This document shows positions 51,045-58,950 of a stretch of DNA of 64,000 nt, piece by piece. Within the stretch, counting starts at the first letter, position 1, and the number at the start of each line of letters is the position of its first letter. This DNA comes from Streptomyces mangrovi (GTDB lineage: Bacteria; Actinomycetota; Actinomycetes; Streptomycetales; Streptomycetaceae), in NCBI RefSeq assembly GCF_900114215.1, contig NZ_FOSG01000009.1:124001-188000 (forward strand), given 5' to 3'. The notes beneath the pieces were generated by a model. The model made no database searches and had not been told where the DNA came from. It saw nothing but the letters and a program-made list of their open reading frames with translations. The position numbers were made by a program, and so were the translations under genes.

Positions 51045-51650
51045 TCAGCGCGACGGGGCGAGCGGCGTGCCCAGAGGCGCGAGCAGCCGGCCGAGACCGT
51101 CCACGAGGAAGCCCACCAGCTCCTCGGCCGCCACTTCCTCCCCGGCCTCGATCGCCATCTCCTCCGCCATCGCCAGCCAGCCGCGCACCGCGAGGCGCAT
51201 CAGCGGGTCGGGGGAGGGCTCGCCCAGCGCCGCCAGGATCCGCTCGGCCAGTGTGGCGCGGATGCCCTCGAACACCTCCACCACCAGTTCGTCCCCGCCG
51301 GCTCCGGCGCGCACCAGGGCCACGTAGTTGGCGCGGCGGCGCCGCACGAAGCCGGTGAACCCCCCGACCACGGCGCGCACCCGTTCCTCGGGCCCGCCCT
51401 CGTCGGGCAGGCGCGTGTGCCGCAGCAGCCGCTGTCCGGCGGCCCGGACCACCGCGACGTAGTAGTCGCGCTTGGTCGGGAAGTAGTGGAAGAGCAGACC
51501 GCGCGAGATGCCCGCCTCGGCGGCCACCTCGTGGATCGACAGCTCGTGGATGGGGCGGCTGACCAGCAGCCTCAGTCCGATTCCGATCAGCTGCCCGCGC
51601 CGGTCCTCGGCGCTCAGGCGCACCCGGGGGCGGGCGGGATCGGCGGTCAT
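51045..51650 (-). CDS. TetR family transcriptional regulator
   Basis: 201 residues from the ATG at 51650. The DNA-binding helices are RRGQLIGIGLRLLVSRPIHELSIHEVAAEAGISRGLLFHYFPTKRDYYVAVVRA, including the typical GISRGLLFHYFPTK turn. The ligand domain is AVRGWLAMAEEMAIEAGEEV in its later part and resembles the actinobacterial group with a C-terminal helix pair (YVALVRAGAGGDELVVEVFEGIRATLAERI). It lies upstream of the SDR gene on the same strand with a 240-base gap that carries a promoter and ACTGGTCAGT, so it is the natural repressor of the SDR and phosphatase genes. Confidence 0.9.
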   Translation of the reverse strand: MTADPARPRVRLSAEDRRGQLIGIGLRLLVSRPIHELSIHEVAAEAGISRGLLFHYFPTKRDYYVAVVRAAGQRLLRHTRLPDEGGPEERVRAVVGGFTGFVRRRRANYVALVRAGAGGDELVVEVFEGIRATLAERILAALGEPSPDPLMRLAVRGWLAMAEEMAIEAGEEVAAEELVGFLVDGLGRLLAPLGTPLAPSR

Positions 51651-52020
51651 GCGGGTGACGGTAACCCGCCGCCGCAGGCCCGGCAAACGCCGGCCCGGGG
51701 CATTGGGCACACGGGATGTGGAAGGCGCCGGCCAGGACGGGGGGGACCTGGCCGACGCCGGTTTCGAGGCGCGGGCGCCCAGGGGCGGCGGTCGCCTTCG
51801 CGGCGAGTGGCACTGCGAGGCTTCAGCCGGACGATCGTCCTCGCAGGCGGTGGGTGAGGCCCGGGGACCGTGTCCCGCCCTCCGGCACCCGCGACGAGTA
51901 CAACCGCCCGACCGGAGCGAACATTCCGCACCGGACCGAATGAACCGGGGCGAAACCCGATGAGGTGCGTCACATCGGCCGCCCGTGGAATGGGCGGAGC
52001 TGCGCGGGTACTCGCGGATC
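51651..52020. other. Gene-free divergent gap, TetR/DUF1622
   Basis: About 370 bases. All frames here are low-complexity Arg/Pro strings without ribosome sites. No strong hairpin, palindrome or -35/-10 pair stood out; the promoters of both flanking genes must lie here. Confidence 0.4.
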
Positions 52021-52437
52021 ATGGACACAACCGCCGAAGTGCTGCCCGAGTCCGCGCTGAGGGACGCGGTCGACCTTCTGGTGAGGCTGGTGGAGGCGGC
52101 GGGTGCCCTGATCATCTTCGTGGGCGCCGTCTGGGCGTTCGGACGCTTCCTGCTGACCATGGCGCGCGGGGCCGGCCCGGACCGCAGGTTCAACAGGATC
52201 CGGCTCACCCTGGGGCGTTTCCTGGCGCTCGGCCTGGAGTTCCAGCTCGCCGGAGACGTACTGCGCACGGCGGTCGCGCCCAGCTTCACCGAGATCGGGC
52301 AGCTCGCCGCGATCGCGGCGATCCGCACCGCCCTGAACTTCTTCCTCGGCCGGGAGATCGCGGCCGAGCGCGCCGAGATCGAACGCGACCGCCGCAAGGA
52401 TGCGGACGGCTCCCGGGCCCGGGCGGAACCGGTATGA
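52021..52437 (+). CDS. DUF1622 family membrane protein
   Basis: 138 residues from the ATG at 52021; an in-frame ATG at 51985 is possible, and neither has a strong ribosome site. It has three hydrophobic segments (AGALIIFVGAVWAFGRFLL, FLALGLEFQLAGDVLRTAVA, LAAIAAIRTALNFFL), the pattern R-x-x-L-G-x-x-L-x-L-G-L-E-F-x-x-A-x-D (RLTLGRFLALGLEFQLAGD), and a charged tail of alternating Glu/Arg. This is the DUF1622 signature. Role unknown. It shares an ATGA overlap with the next small gene, so the two are translated together. Confidence 0.82.
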   Translation: MDTTAEVLPESALRDAVDLLVRLVEAAGALIIFVGAVWAFGRFLLTMARGAGPDRRFNRIRLTLGRFLALGLEFQLAGDVLRTAVAPSFTEIGQLAAIAAIRTALNFFLGREIAAERAEIERDRRKDADGSRARAEPV

Positions 52438-52679
52438 CCACCGCCCTGGACCTGGCGGCGCTGGCCACCACCGCCTTCGGGTTGGTGGCCGCCGCGGTGG
52501 TGCTCGCGGCGGCCGGACGGCTCCTGCCGGCCGTAGCCGTCCTCCTGGACTTCCTGACCGCGGCGGGGCTGCTGCGGCTGGCCGGCGACCCGAGCTGGAG
52601 CACCATCGCGGCCGCCGCCGCCGTCATCGCCGTCCGCAGGCTGGCCGTCGCCGGTCTGCGTGCTCCGCGGCCCGGCTGA
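52434..52679 (+). CDS. Small membrane protein coupled to DUF1622
   Basis: 81 residues, starting at the ATG that overlaps the DUF1622 stop codon by 4 bases. About three hydrophobic helices fill the protein (LDLAALATTAFGLVAAAVVLAA, LLPAVAVLLDFLTAAGLLRLA, STIAAAAAVIAVRRLAV). No enzyme motif is seen. The tight coupling implies a fixed ratio with DUF1622, so a two-component membrane complex is a fair inference. It is easy to miss because the open frame continues upstream to 51870 in the wrong context. No name can be given. Confidence 0.7.
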   Translation: MTTALDLAALATTAFGLVAAAVVLAAAGRLLPAVAVLLDFLTAAGLLRLAGDPSWSTIAAAAAVIAVRRLAVAGLRAPRPG

Positions 52680-52797
52680 TCCAGCCGGGCGTACGGGCCG
52701 CGGCGTCCGGGCGGCGCCCGAGGAGCGCGCGGACACCGGCCCGGTCACGGGGAGGCGCGGCATGTTGCGGAACGGAATCACCGGGTAGTCGTGACCG

Positions 52798-53328
52798 ATG
52801 TTCTTCGACACCGGATACGACCTGCTGCGGGTGGCCGTCATGACCGCGTGTTCCTACGCGGCCCTGATCACGGCGGTGCGGATCTCGGGCAAACGCACGC
52901 TGGCGAAGATGAACGCGTTCGACCTGGTGGTCACCGTGGCCCTGGGGTCGACGCTGGCCACCATCCTGCTCAACGCGACCGTCTCCCTCGCCGAGGGGGC
53001 GATCGCCCTGGTCCTGCTGGTGGCCCTCCAGTTCGTCAGCGCCTGGGCGGCGGTGCGCTCCCGCCGCTTCCGGCGGCTGGTCAAGGCCGAACCGACCCTG
53101 CTGCTGAGCGGCGGACACATGCTCGCCGACGCGATGGCCCGGCAGCGGGTCACCGAGAGCGAGGTGCTCCAGGCGATCCGCTCCCAGGGGGTCGGCTCGG
53201 TCGAGGAGGTGGCCGCGGTGGTGCTGGAGACCGACGGCAAGTTCAGCGTGATCACCCGCTCGCAGGCCGGCTCGGGTAGCTCCCTGTCGGACGTCGGGCG
53301 GGTGGCCGGGACACGGGCGGAAGGGTGA
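52798..53328 (+). CDS. DUF421 (YetF-like) membrane protein
   Basis: 176 residues. Three helices near the N-terminus (LLRVAVMTACSYAALITAV, FDLVVTVALGSTLATILL, EGAIALVLLVALQFVSAWAAV) are followed by a cytoplasmic alpha/beta domain of ~100 residues. The motif VRISGKRTLAKMNAFDLVVTVALGS is the conserved R-x-x-G-K-R-x-x-x-x-x-x-x-F-D of DUF421, and TLLLSGGHMLADAMARQRVTESEVLQAIRSQGVGSVEEVAAVVLETDGKFSVI is the YetF-type soluble part. Relatives in Bacillus affect spore or membrane properties. The mechanism is unknown. It starts 118 bases after the DUF1622 pair. Confidence 0.85.
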   Translation: MFFDTGYDLLRVAVMTACSYAALITAVRISGKRTLAKMNAFDLVVTVALGSTLATILLNATVSLAEGAIALVLLVALQFVSAWAAVRSRRFRRLVKAEPTLLLSGGHMLADAMARQRVTESEVLQAIRSQGVGSVEEVAAVVLETDGKFSVITRSQAGSGSSLSDVGRVAGTRAEG

Positions 53329-53432
53329 TCCGGGAACGGAAGCCGCCGAACGGAGCCGGGACGGTGGCGCGCACCGGGCGAACCGCCGCGAACGGCACCA
53401 AGATGGTCGGGAAGACCCCGTAAGGAGTTCCC

Positions 53433-53885
53433 ATGGCTCGTCATTCCTCCCCGCACGGACGGGCGGCCGCCCGGGGCGCCGCGTCCACGCCCGGCCCCTT
53501 GGGGATGCGGGACCAGCTCGTGACCGGCCTGATGCTGCTGGCCGGCATCTGGCTGGTCCTGGCCTCGTGGCTCCTCAGGTACCCCTTCGACGACGCCGCC
53601 GTCGACGCCCAGCGCAACGAGACCGGTGTCGGCATCGTGCTGCTGCTCGTCGCCTTCGCCCGGATCGTACGTCCGCGCGGGTGGCTTTCGGACCTGATCG
53701 TCCTGCTCCTGGGGGTGTGGCTGCTGGTCGCCCCCGCTGTGATCGACTACGGCGGCCCCGCGAACACCCCCCGGGAGGCCCAGGCCAACGAGGTCGTCAC
53801 GGGCATCGTGCTCGTGGTGCTGGCCCTGGTGAGCATGCTGCTGCTGTTCCGGGCCCGGCGCATGAACCCACAGGAGGCAAGGTGA
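53433..53885 (+). CDS. SPW repeat membrane protein
   Basis: 150 residues, with a perfect AAGGAG ribosome site 6 bases before the ATG. After a ~25-residue polar start come four helices: LVTGLMLLAGIWLVLASWLL, TGVGIVLLLVAFARIV, LIVLLLGVWLLVAPAVI and EVVTGIVLVVLALVSMLLLF. The paired G-x-W-L-x-x-x-P/S patterns (AGIWLVLASWLL, LGVWLLVAPAVI) identify the SPW repeat (usually S-P-W) family. It overlaps the following lipoprotein gene by 4 bases, so the two are translationally coupled. Function unknown; a role in membrane stress is guessed from the neighbours. Confidence 0.83.
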   Translation: MARHSSPHGRAAARGAASTPGPLGMRDQLVTGLMLLAGIWLVLASWLLRYPFDDAAVDAQRNETGVGIVLLLVAFARIVRPRGWLSDLIVLLLGVWLLVAPAVIDYGGPANTPREAQANEVVTGIVLVVLALVSMLLLFRARRMNPQEAR

Positions 53886-54451
53886 GGGAAACACAATTCG
53901 GCCCCCCGCGTGTTCTGCGCCGGCTGCTCGCCCCGCTGCTGGCGGCCGTCCTGGCGCTCACGGCCGCGGGATGCGGGGGCACCGACGACCAGGGTGAGAT
54001 CCCGGGCGCGGGCGAGGTGGACTCGCCGGGGGCGAACGCGGGGATCGGCTCGGTCCTGGTGCGCTACGCCCATCTGGCCGAACCGACGGACGGGCCGTGG
54101 CAGGTCGGCGGCGACGTCCCCCTGTACGCGCAGCTGTACGACCAGGAACCGCCCGCCGACCGGCTGGTGTCGGCCGAGTCGCCGGCGGCGGAGTCGGTGG
54201 AGATCGTCGGCCAGGGCGGTGAGGTGGTCGAAGGCGGGGTGGAGCTGACCCCGGACAAGCTGACCGGGCTGGAGGAGGGCGGTACCTACCTGGTGCTGCG
54301 CGATGTGCGGCAGCGGATCCGGGGCGGCGACTTCGTGTGGGTGACCTTCCACTTCGAGGACGCCGGTTCACTGTCCATGCAGGTCCCCGCCCAGACCCCC
54401 ACCTACGACCAGGAGTCCTCGCCCCCTCCGCTGCCGACCTCGACCCGGTGA
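53882..54451 (+). CDS. PCu(A)C-like lipoprotein without the usual copper ligands
   Basis: 189 residues from a GTG overlapping the SPW stop codon. The signal ends in a lipobox, LALTAAGCGG, so the mature protein should be lipid-anchored outside. The middle (VLVRYAHLAEPTDGPWQVGG, RLVSAESPAAESVEIVGQGG, LEEGGTYLVLRDVRQRIRGGD) follows the beta-sandwich of the copper chaperone PCu(A)C family. The metal motif H-x10-M-x21-H-x-M is absent: the Met/His positions are replaced and no Met-rich patch is seen. It may have lost copper transfer and serve as a partner of the SPW protein. It overlaps the convergent channel gene by 49 bases. Confidence 0.75.
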   Translation: MRETQFGPPRVLRRLLAPLLAAVLALTAAGCGGTDDQGEIPGAGEVDSPGANAGIGSVLVRYAHLAEPTDGPWQVGGDVPLYAQLYDQEPPADRLVSAESPAAESVEIVGQGGEVVEGGVELTPDKLTGLEEGGTYLVLRDVRQRIRGGDFVWVTFHFEDAGSLSMQVPAQTPTYDQESSPPPLPTSTR

Positions 54452-55155
54452 TCTCCGGCGGTGCGGGATTCCAGGAAGTAGGCCCCCAGACTGCCCGCGA
54501 GGGTGGCGAAGACGGCGACCGAGTAGACCGCCAGCGCGATCTCCAGGACCTTGGGGAAGGCGCCGGGCCGGTCCAGCGGCTCCCCGGTGACAGTGGCCAG
54601 CGCGGCGGCGTGCAGCGCCTCGCCCAGGGAGCGGTAGGAGCCGAACTCGTACAACAGCTCCCCGCTGCCCAGGACGGTGATCGCCGAGACGGACGCCAGC
54701 CAGCCGATCCGGCCGCCGAGCACCCGGCGCGCCGAACGGGAGGAGCGCACCACCGAGGAGAGCACCCGGCCGGTGCGCAGCATCCGCACCGAGTGCGCCA
54801 GCCGCAGCACCCTCAGGAAGGGCAGCACCAGGAAGAGGAGCTGCCACCAGTTGCGGCGCCAGAAGGCCCCGGTGTCGGGGGCGATGAGCAGACGGGCGAG
54901 GAACTCCGCGGCGAACACCGCCCACAGCAGCCAGCCGGCCACGGCCATGACCGAGCTCAGCGCGCTGCCGGGCCGGGCCAGTCGCTCACCGAGCACGAGC
55001 AGCAGGAACAGCACGCCCAGCGCGCTCATCACCGGAGTCGCGCGGTCCAGCAGCTCCTGGGCGAGCCGCTCGCGTTCGGAACGGGGGCGGCGGGAAGGAC
55101 GGACGGGCAGAGCAGGCACACCGCAGCCCTTCCCCCTGTACGGCCGGGCACTCAC
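54403..55155 (-). CDS. Voltage-sensor ion-channel-like protein with an altered filter
   Basis: 250 residues from a GTG. S1-S4-like helices start at residue ~40 (MSALGVLFLLLVLGERLA, VAGWLLWAVFAAEFLARLL, WWQLLFLVLPFLRVLRLA), and the S4-like part repeats Arg at every third place (LRVLRLAHSVRMLRTGRVL). The pore region is EALHAAALATVTGEPLDRPG, then the last helix ALAVYSVAVFATLAGSLGAYFLES. Potassium channels carry T-V-G-Y-G; here T188-V-T-G-E-P193 stands in its place, so K+ selectivity is doubtful. It may conduct another ion or act as a voltage sensor only. Transcribed alone, convergent with the lipoprotein gene. Confidence 0.78.
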   Translation of the reverse strand: MSARPYRGKGCGVPALPVRPSRRPRSERERLAQELLDRATPVMSALGVLFLLLVLGERLARPGSALSSVMAVAGWLLWAVFAAEFLARLLIAPDTGAFWRRNWWQLLFLVLPFLRVLRLAHSVRMLRTGRVLSSVVRSSRSARRVLGGRIGWLASVSAITVLGSGELLYEFGSYRSLGEALHAAALATVTGEPLDRPGAFPKVLEIALAVYSVAVFATLAGSLGAYFLESRTAGDHRVEVGSGGGEDSWS

Positions 55156-55723
55156 ACCGTCTTCGCGAGCGGGCGGCTCCTTCCCCGTACACCACCGCGT
55201 ACGCGTACGAGGGCGGGGCCCGGTGACCGGACCCCGCCCTCGTCCTTGGAGGAGGCGTGTCGCTCGCGCCTGTGTTCCGGTGTGCCGGGCACCTCCTACA
55301 TCTCGGCCCGCCGGGGCAGGAACCGGCCTTCCCGGTGGCGTGCCCGCTCCCGCCGGAGCGGGCAGGCGGCCGTGCGAGGCTCGCCGGGACTCCGGCGCTG
55401 CCGTGGGATGCGGCGGCCCCGATGAGCGGCGCGATCACTCGAGTCGGCTGCCCTCAAGGGTTTCTCCTCTCCTCAGTACGACCCGCCGTCGCGGCTTCCT
55501 GCCGGGCCGGATTTCCGCTGACGACCCGTCAGAACTCCGGGTCGCGAAGAAGACCGCCCGACACCACCCCTTCGGATGAGATGGTGCTGCTCCTCCGTAC
55601 CGGAGGCGAACACGTATGCGGGGCCGGGCTGGCGACACCCGCCGGGCGCCCGGTCCGGCGCCCCGTCCGGTCGTATCACCCGGACGCCCCCGCCCGTCGG
55701 GTGGCCGGGGCGGTTGTCGGTGC
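55156..55723. other. Gene-free divergent gap with two strong hairpins
   Basis: About 570 bases between the channel gene and the antiporter. Arms 55208-55218 and 55232-55242 (11 bases, perfect) enclose a loop that can itself fold (CCGG-TGA-CCGG), and a 9-base stem with a CGCC loop lies at 55342-55363. Both lie in the untranslated leader side of the channel gene and could be attenuators or terminators of unseen transcripts. No ORF with a ribosome site is supported. Confidence 0.45.
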
Positions 55724-56980
55724 ATGACAAGAACGGAGCAGGGCAGCCGCACGGACATGCTGGACGAAATCCTGACCGTCACCGCGGCCCTCGCCCTGGT
55801 CGTCGCGGCCCTCTCCGTACGCATCCAGCGCGCCCCGCTGAGCGGGCCGCTGCTGGCGCTGCTGACCGGGATCGTCTTCGGCCCGCAGGTGCTGGGCGTC
55901 CTCGACCTGCCCACCGTGGTGGAGGGGCACAAGGAACTGCACGAGGCCTCCCGGCTGCTCCTGGCGGTGTCGGTGATGGCCGTCGCCCTGCGCTACCCGT
56001 TCCACGACGTGCGCTCGAGGGCGAAACCGGTGGCCGTCCTGCTGGTGGCGGCCATGCTGGGGATGGCGCTGATCACCACGGCGCTGTCGGCCGCCGTCCT
56101 CGGGGTCGGCCTCGGCGCGGCGGCGCTGCTGGGCGCGGCCCTGTGCCCCACCGACCCGGTGCTCGCCTCCAGCGTGGTCACCGGCGAGCCGGCCGAGAAG
56201 ACGATCACCGCCCGCACCCGGCAACTGCTCTCCCTGGAGTCGGGCGCCAACGACGGTCTCGCCCTGCCCCTGGTACTGGCCGCGGTGGCGATCGCCGGAA
56301 CCCTCGGCGGCACCGACGCGCTGCTGGAATCGCTGTGGCAGGTGCTGGGCGCGGTCGTCTTCGGAGCGGCGGCGGGCGCGCTGGGCGGCAGGGTGCTGCG
56401 CAAGGCGGAGGAGCACCGGAGCGTCCAGTCCGGCCCCCTGCTCGTCTACACCCTGCTGCTGGCCCTGCTCGTCCTCGGTGCGGCCGGGCTGATGCGCCTG
56501 GACGGCGTCCTGGCCGTCTTCGTCAGCGGGCTGGCCTTCAACGCGACGAGCTCGGTCAGCGATCGCGCCGACGAGGACAAGAACGACGAGGCGGTCAACC
56601 GCTTCCTCGTCCTGCCGCTGTTCGTCGTGCTCGGCGCCATGATCCCCTGGCGCGAATGGGGCGAGTTGGGCTGGTGGCGCGGCATCCTGCTGGTCCTGGG
56701 CGTTCTGCTGCTGCGCCGCCTGCCGGTCCTGCTGGCGCTGAGGCGGCCGCTCTCCCTGACCTGGCGCGACACCCTCTTCATGGGCTGGTTCGGCCCCATC
56801 GGCGTCTCGGCCCTGTTCTACCTGACGATGGAGGCCCACCGGCTCGGCGCCGACCCGGTGGTACTGGCCGCCGGAACGCTGGTCGTCGCCGCCAGCACCG
56901 TCGCGCACGGCGTCACCACCACCTCCGGCCTGTCCCTCTACTCCAGGGCGGGCGAGAAGGGCCGGGAGGCGGCGCGATGA
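55724..56980 (+). CDS. Cation:proton antiporter (NhaP/CPA1-like)
   Basis: 418 residues from the ATG at 55724 (an ATG at 55757 is also possible); the open frame to 55616 has no family match. About twelve helices are predicted. The conserved antiporter core is LLGAALCPTDPVLASSVVTGEPAEK (Asp in the ion path) and LLSLESGANDGLALPLVLAAVA (SGANDG is the N-D pair of helix 5). LDGVLAVFVSGLAFN and FMGWFGPIGVSALFYL match the later helices. It should exchange H+ for Na+ or K+. It shares an ATGA overlap with a potassium channel gene, which implies joint control of ion and pH balance. Confidence 0.88.
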   Translation: MTRTEQGSRTDMLDEILTVTAALALVVAALSVRIQRAPLSGPLLALLTGIVFGPQVLGVLDLPTVVEGHKELHEASRLLLAVSVMAVALRYPFHDVRSRAKPVAVLLVAAMLGMALITTALSAAVLGVGLGAAALLGAALCPTDPVLASSVVTGEPAEKTITARTRQLLSLESGANDGLALPLVLAAVAIAGTLGGTDALLESLWQVLGAVVFGAAAGALGGRVLRKAEEHRSVQSGPLLVYTLLLALLVLGAAGLMRLDGVLAVFVSGLAFNATSSVSDRADEDKNDEAVNRFLVLPLFVVLGAMIPWREWGELGWWRGILLVLGVLLLRRLPVLLALRRPLSLTWRDTLFMGWFGPIGVSALFYLTMEAHRLGADPVVLAAGTLVVAASTVAHGVTTTSGLSLYSRAGEKGREAAR

Positions 56981-57981
56981 ACGTGCTGACGGCGCCGGCC
57001 GGCTGCGCCCTGGTGATTCTGGCGCTGGCCGACGCGGTGGTCACCGCACTGTCGATGGTCACGGTCACCGGCCCGGTCAGCGGCCGGGTGGCCAGGGCCG
57101 TGTGGCGGACGTCCCTGGCGCTCAACGCCCGGACCGGACGCGGCTCGGCCTTCCTGAAATGGAGCGGGACGTGCACCCTGCTGGCCACCTTCACGACGTG
57201 GGCGGTGCTGCTGTGGACCGGGTGGTGGCTGGTCTTCAGCGCCGATGTGGCCTCCGTCGTCGCCTCCCGTACCGCCGTGCCCGCCGACGGATGGGACCGG
57301 GTGTACTTCACCGGCTACACGGTCTTCACCCTGGGCATCGGCGACTACGTGCCGGACACCGCCTGGGCCCAGGTGGCCACCGCCGTCGCCTCCCTGTCGG
57401 GACTCTTCCTGGTGATGCTCTCCCTCACCTACCTGGTGCAGGTGGTCCAGGCGGTGGTCCACAAGCGTGTGCTCGCCCAGCAGATCCACTCCCTGGGCCG
57501 GGACGCCTTTGGCATCATCGCCGCCGGGTGGACCGGAAGCGGCTTCAGTTCCATGTTCAACCAGCAACTGGTCTCCCTGACCGAGCCGCTGCTGCGCCTG
57601 GGCGAGCAGCACCTGGCCTACCCGGTCGTCCACTACTTCCACTCGCCCCGGCGGAGCAAGGCACCCGCCCGCGCGCTGGCCGCCCTCGACGACGCCCTGC
57701 TGCTGCTCCGTGCCGGCGTCGCCCCCGGAAGCCGGCCCGACCCGGCGGCCACCGAGCCCCTGTGGTCCGCTCTGGACCAGGTGCTGGACACCCTGCACGG
57801 CCAGTTCTTCACCCGGGCCGAGCAGGAACGTCCCGCGCCCGCGCTGTCGGTGCTGCGGGAGGCGGGCGTCCCCGTGGTCGACGAGGAGGAGTACGCGGCC
57901 CGCGTCCGGGAGCACACCGGGCGGCGGCGAGCCCTCCAGGGGTTCCTGCGCAGCGACGGCTGGGACGGGGACGGTGCCTGA
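56977..57981 (+). CDS. Two-helix potassium channel with TLGIGD filter and a soluble tail
   Basis: 334 residues, starting at the ATG that overlaps the antiporter stop codon, with GGGAGG upstream. Membrane parts: ALVILALADAVVTALSM, LLATFTTWAVLLWTGWWLVFSADV, and VATAVASLSGLFLVMLSLTYLVQVVQAV. The filter is T118-L-G-I-G-D123 (YTVFTLGIGDYVPD), a variant of T-V-G-Y-G-D. The pore still looks like a K+ pore, but Val to Leu and Tyr to Ile changes are notable. A ~190-residue soluble C-terminal domain (HSLGRDAFGIIAAGWTG, HSPRRSKAPARALAALDDALLLLRAG) could sense ligand or voltage. Coupled with the antiporter. Confidence 0.85.
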   Translation: MNVLTAPAGCALVILALADAVVTALSMVTVTGPVSGRVARAVWRTSLALNARTGRGSAFLKWSGTCTLLATFTTWAVLLWTGWWLVFSADVASVVASRTAVPADGWDRVYFTGYTVFTLGIGDYVPDTAWAQVATAVASLSGLFLVMLSLTYLVQVVQAVVHKRVLAQQIHSLGRDAFGIIAAGWTGSGFSSMFNQQLVSLTEPLLRLGEQHLAYPVVHYFHSPRRSKAPARALAALDDALLLLRAGVAPGSRPDPAATEPLWSALDQVLDTLHGQFFTRAEQERPAPALSVLREAGVPVVDEEEYAARVREHTGRRRALQGFLRSDGWDGDGA

Positions 57982-57986
57982 CGCCT

Positions 57987-58012
57987 CCCGCTGCCCGGTG
58001 CCGGGCAGCGGG
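57987..58012. terminator. Hairpin between the channel and Asp-box genes
   Basis: Perfect 12-base arms with a 2-base loop, 6 bases past the channel stop codon and 24 bases from the convergent gene's stop codon; likely a shared terminator. Confidence 0.65.
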
Positions 58013-58035
58013 GGGCGTTCCCGGTCCCCGGGTCC

Positions 58036-58932
58036 CTAGTGGTCGCTCGCCGAGATCTCCAGGCGCTCGGCGAAGGTCTTGCCGCCGTCGGTGGACTCGT
58101 GGACACCGCCGGTGGTGGCGGCCAGAACGCGGTCGGGAGTGACCGCGGTGAGCGCCTGTGCCTGCCCGCCGGGCACCGTGCCGGTCTCCGTCCAGCTTCC
58201 GCCGCCGTCGCCGCTGCGGTGCACCGTGCCGTCGGAGGCGATCCCGTACAGCCCGTCCTCACCGGCCCAGGACAGATACGCCAGCACCGGTTCGGCGCCG
58301 CCCGTGAAGGTCTTGCCGCCGTCGGTGCTGCGGGCGACGCCGTCGGCGGTGGTGGCCAGGACGGTATCGGGGTCGGCGGGGCTGACGGCGATGTCCAGGG
58401 CGGCCAGCTTCGCCCGCTCGTCCCAGTTCTCGCCGTCCTCGCTGACGCGCAGCATCCCGTTCGTGCTGTCGTAGCCGTAGACGGTGCCGCCGGTCTGTTC
58501 CAGGGCGTGGAAGTCGACCTCGCCGGCCAGGGAGAGGGCCTTCCAGGTCTTCCCCGCGTCGGTGCTTTCGATCAGGCCCCGGTTGGCGGGCTCGTCGCTG
58601 CCCTCGGCCGGGTGGCCGCTGCCGAGGAAGGTGTCCGGTCCGGCGACGGCGAAGCCCATGTAGTCGGCGGTGTCGCCCACGCGCTTCGCGGAGCCCTCGC
58701 CGTCGACGGCGAGAACGCCGCGGTGGGTGGCGACGTAGAGCTTCCCGTCCCCGGGGTTGATGCCCAGGCCGTGGATGTGGCCGATGCCGGCTCCGCCGTC
58801 GTGGGAATGTCCGGCGGAGGAGTCCTGGTGGTCGTCCTGGCCGCCCGAGCAACCGGCCAGAACGGCGGCCAGCAGGGCCGTCGCGGCGGCCAGGGAACGG
58901 GGACGCGGGCGGGGGCGGGAACGGAGCGGCAT
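58036..58932 (-). CDS. F510_1955-like Asp-box (BNR) lipoprotein
   Basis: 298 residues. The signal ends in the lipobox LLAAVLAGC, then a His/Asp/Ser-rich segment (GGQDDHQDSSAGHSHDGGAG) that could bind metal. The rest is a beta-propeller: GHIHGLGINPGDGKLYVATH, repeated Asp boxes S-T-D-x-G-x-T-W/F (ESTDAGKTWK, RSTDGGKTF, HRSGDGGGSW, ESTDGGKTF). This is the F510_1955 family often annotated as glycosyl hydrolase-like, but sialidase catalytic residues are not evident. It is common next to DUF305 and copper genes in actinobacteria, as here, so a metal-related outside role is inferred. Confidence 0.85.
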   Translation of the reverse strand: MPLRSRPRPRPRSLAAATALLAAVLAGCSGGQDDHQDSSAGHSHDGGAGIGHIHGLGINPGDGKLYVATHRGVLAVDGEGSAKRVGDTADYMGFAVAGPDTFLGSGHPAEGSDEPANRGLIESTDAGKTWKALSLAGEVDFHALEQTGGTVYGYDSTNGMLRVSEDGENWDERAKLAALDIAVSPADPDTVLATTADGVARSTDGGKTFTGGAEPVLAYLSWAGEDGLYGIASDGTVHRSGDGGGSWTETGTVPGGQAQALTAVTPDRVLAATTGGVHESTDGGKTFAERLEISASDH

Positions 58933-58950
58933 CGGGGATCCTGTCGTCGG

